This document shows, in pieces, positions 34,822 to 35,242 of a DNA stretch of 35,242 bases (its first letter is position 1; each line of letters opens with the position of its first letter). Position numbers and translations under genes: made by a program. The notes under the pieces were generated by a model. The model was given only the letters and a program-made list of their open reading frames with translations. It was not told where the DNA came from and searched no databases. The DNA is from Dyella sp. EPa41 (lineage in GTDB: Bacteria; Pseudomonadota; Gammaproteobacteria; Xanthomonadales; Rhodanobacteraceae). The stretch covers positions 1-35,242 of the forward strand of contig NZ_BCPR01000049.1 in assembly GCF_016586165.1 (NCBI RefSeq). The letters run 5' to 3'.

Positions 34822-35242
34822 ATGCGTTACAGCAAAGGTCACAAGGAAGCCACGCGCCAGCGGATCATCGATACCGCCGCGGCACGCTTTCGCGGCGAAG
34901 GCATCGCCGCGGTCGGCGTCGCCAATCTCATGGGCGACGTCGGACTCACGCAGGGCGGCTTCTACAACCATTTCGAATCGAAGGATGACCTGGCCCGCGA
35001 AGCGGTCAGCCAGGCGTGGAACAGCACCTACGAGCGGCTGGAAAAGGCGCTGCACGACCCCGAGCGCGGCGGCGTGGAGGCGGTGATCAACAGCTACCTC
35101 AGCGCGCGACATCGTGATGCCATGGCCGAAGGTTGCGTGGCCGCCGCGCTGTCGCCCGAGATTGCGCGCGGCGCCGACGTGGTGCGCGCGGAATTCACCC
35201 GCGGCGTCGAGCACATGGTGTCGCTGCTGGCCGATGCCTTGC
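34822..35242 (+). CDS. TetR-family transcriptional regulator, 3' part cut by window end
   Basis: The first 140 residues are present; the gene runs off the window, so the C-terminus is missing. The N-terminal DNA-binding domain is clear: ATRQRIIDTAAARFRGEGI (residues 10-28), then the helix-turn-helix around VANLMGDVGLTQGGFYNHF (near 33-51) and ESKDDLAREAV. The residues after 60 belong to the ligand-binding domain. AGGAAA lies just upstream of the ATG. Its position divergent to the SDR gene and the dyad at 34748-34763 suggest autoregulation and control of the SDR gene. Confidence 0.9.
   Translation, partial: MRYSKGHKEATRQRIIDTAAARFRGEGIAAVGVANLMGDVGLTQGGFYNHFESKDDLAREAVSQAWNSTYERLEKALHDPERGGVEAVINSYLSARHRDAMAEGCVAAALSPEIARGADVVRAEFTRGVEHMVSLLADAL

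Overview
The window is high-GC chromosomal DNA. Its protein set (PlsB, Rep, MutM, Gnd, SecB-GpsA, a Cys-poor RpmG, single-subunit glucokinase) and its CRP/Clp-like site suggest a gammaproteobacterium of the Xanthomonadales, most likely the Rhodanobacteraceae (Dyella, Luteibacter or Rhodanobacter type). This is inferred from protein character and repeat style, not from a database search. There is no rRNA, tRNA, CRISPR array, transposase, integrase or phage gene. The window is mostly core chromosome with palindromic repeats between genes.

Layout. 1-484 holds a composite palindromic repeat. 485-6878, all minus strand, encodes an exported amidohydrolase, PlsB, a membrane-anchored protein of unknown function and an e(P4)-type lipoprotein acid phosphatase. 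7071-8102 is an AI-2E/PerM-family permease, and 8282-10264 (minus) is the Rep helicase. 10404-12994 is a tandem array of three exported SEL1-type paralogues, followed by thymidine kinase and an unrecognised 254-aa protein. 14666-17013 (minus) is mutM and gnd, separated by a perfect REP hairpin doublet. 17129-20509 (minus) is a four-gene, translationally coupled ABC operon of the GldA/GldF/GldG type ending in a DUF4340-like protein.

20731-21924 is an acyl-CoA/lipid desaturase. It is followed by a saccharopine-dehydrogenase-like oxidoreductase that converges on, and overlaps by 11 bp, a DUF4166-DCC fusion gene. 24459-24873 (minus) is rpmB-rpmG, with three successive hairpins after it. 25191-26729 is secB-gpsA, and 26855-29881 is a 1008-aa SNF2 helicase. 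29882-31152 is a 1.27-kb gene-free island built almost entirely of palindromic repeats. 31153-34700 carries a small lipoprotein, a HAD phosphatase, a small exported protein, glucokinase and an SDR oxidoreductase. A divergent TetR-family regulator is cut by the window end.

How the genes connect. PlsB, GpsA and the desaturase all serve membrane phospholipid synthesis: GpsA makes glycerol-3-phosphate, PlsB acylates it, and the desaturase adjusts acyl chains. Gnd and Glk belong to central sugar metabolism. MutM and Rep act in genome maintenance. No defence or mobile system is present. The most unusual content is the repeat architecture: three copies of a composite element that pairs a T-rich hairpin with a REP palindrome about 120 nt away, two REP doublets whose arms match each other exactly but differ between loci, and a palindrome island. 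Among the genes, the SEL1 triplet, the DUF4166-DCC fusion, the thymidine kinase lacking most zinc ligands and the W-repeat lipoprotein deserve a second look.
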